A DNA stretch of 5,743 nt from CAYJAP01 sp964368425 (GTDB taxonomy: Bacteria; Bacillota; Clostridia; Christensenellales; UBA1242), in the NCBI GenBank assembly GCA_964368425.1, contig CAYJAP010000040.1, positions 1 to 5,743 on the forward strand, in the 5' to 3' direction. The notes beneath the pieces were generated by a model. The model was not told where the DNA came from. It ran no database searches and was given only the letters and a program-made list of their open reading frames with translations. The position numbers and the translations under genes were made by a program. Shown here piece after piece: positions 5,743 to 5,743 of the stretch; positions within the stretch are counted from its first letter, which is position 1, and each line of letters begins with the position of its first letter.

Positions 5743-5743
5743 C

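Overview
The window comes from an AT-rich, endospore-forming Firmicute, most likely a clostridial lineage. It carries a short spoVAC-spoVAD-spoVAE cluster, a YunB-type sporulation gene and a ThiI that lacks a rhodanese domain. Strong AGGAG-type ribosome binding sites and compact intergenic spacing also fit. I cannot place it to genus.

Layout: positions 37-1924 hold spoVAC, spoVAD and spoVAE on the plus strand. The genes are tightly packed, and spoVAD and spoVAE overlap by four bases. Together they encode the core of the dipicolinic acid (DPA) channel/transporter of the forespore and spore inner membrane. An intergenic stretch of about 108 bases follows, with a hairpin-forming repeat and a candidate sigma-A promoter. 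Next is an unrecognised single-pass membrane protein gene (2033-2533). It converges on a minus-strand yunB-like gene (2571-3254), and the two share one bidirectional hairpin terminator (2546-2572). Divergent from yunB, behind a well-formed sigma-A promoter (3319-3347), lies a two-gene operon: a NifS/NifZ-type cysteine desulfurase (3375-4487) and thiI (4494-5654). It ends in a small hairpin terminator. The last 30 bases hold a good sigma-A promoter pointing out of the window.

How the genes work together: SpoVAC and SpoVAE are small related membrane proteins thought to form the DPA conduit, and SpoVAD is the soluble DPA-binding partner. YunB is a membrane-anchored sporulation protein of unknown biochemical role. 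The desulfurase and ThiI form a dedicated sulfur relay for 4-thiouridine in tRNA, as known for the NifZ-ThiI pair of Bacillus subtilis. The unknown gene at 2033-2533 lies between sporulation loci, but its own signals do not show that it is a sporulation gene.

I found no mobile element, CRISPR array, RNA gene or clearly novel multi-gene system. The points most worth a second look are the uncharacterised membrane protein and the yunB start: it lacks a ribosome binding site and lies almost on the predicted transcription start of a SigE-like promoter.
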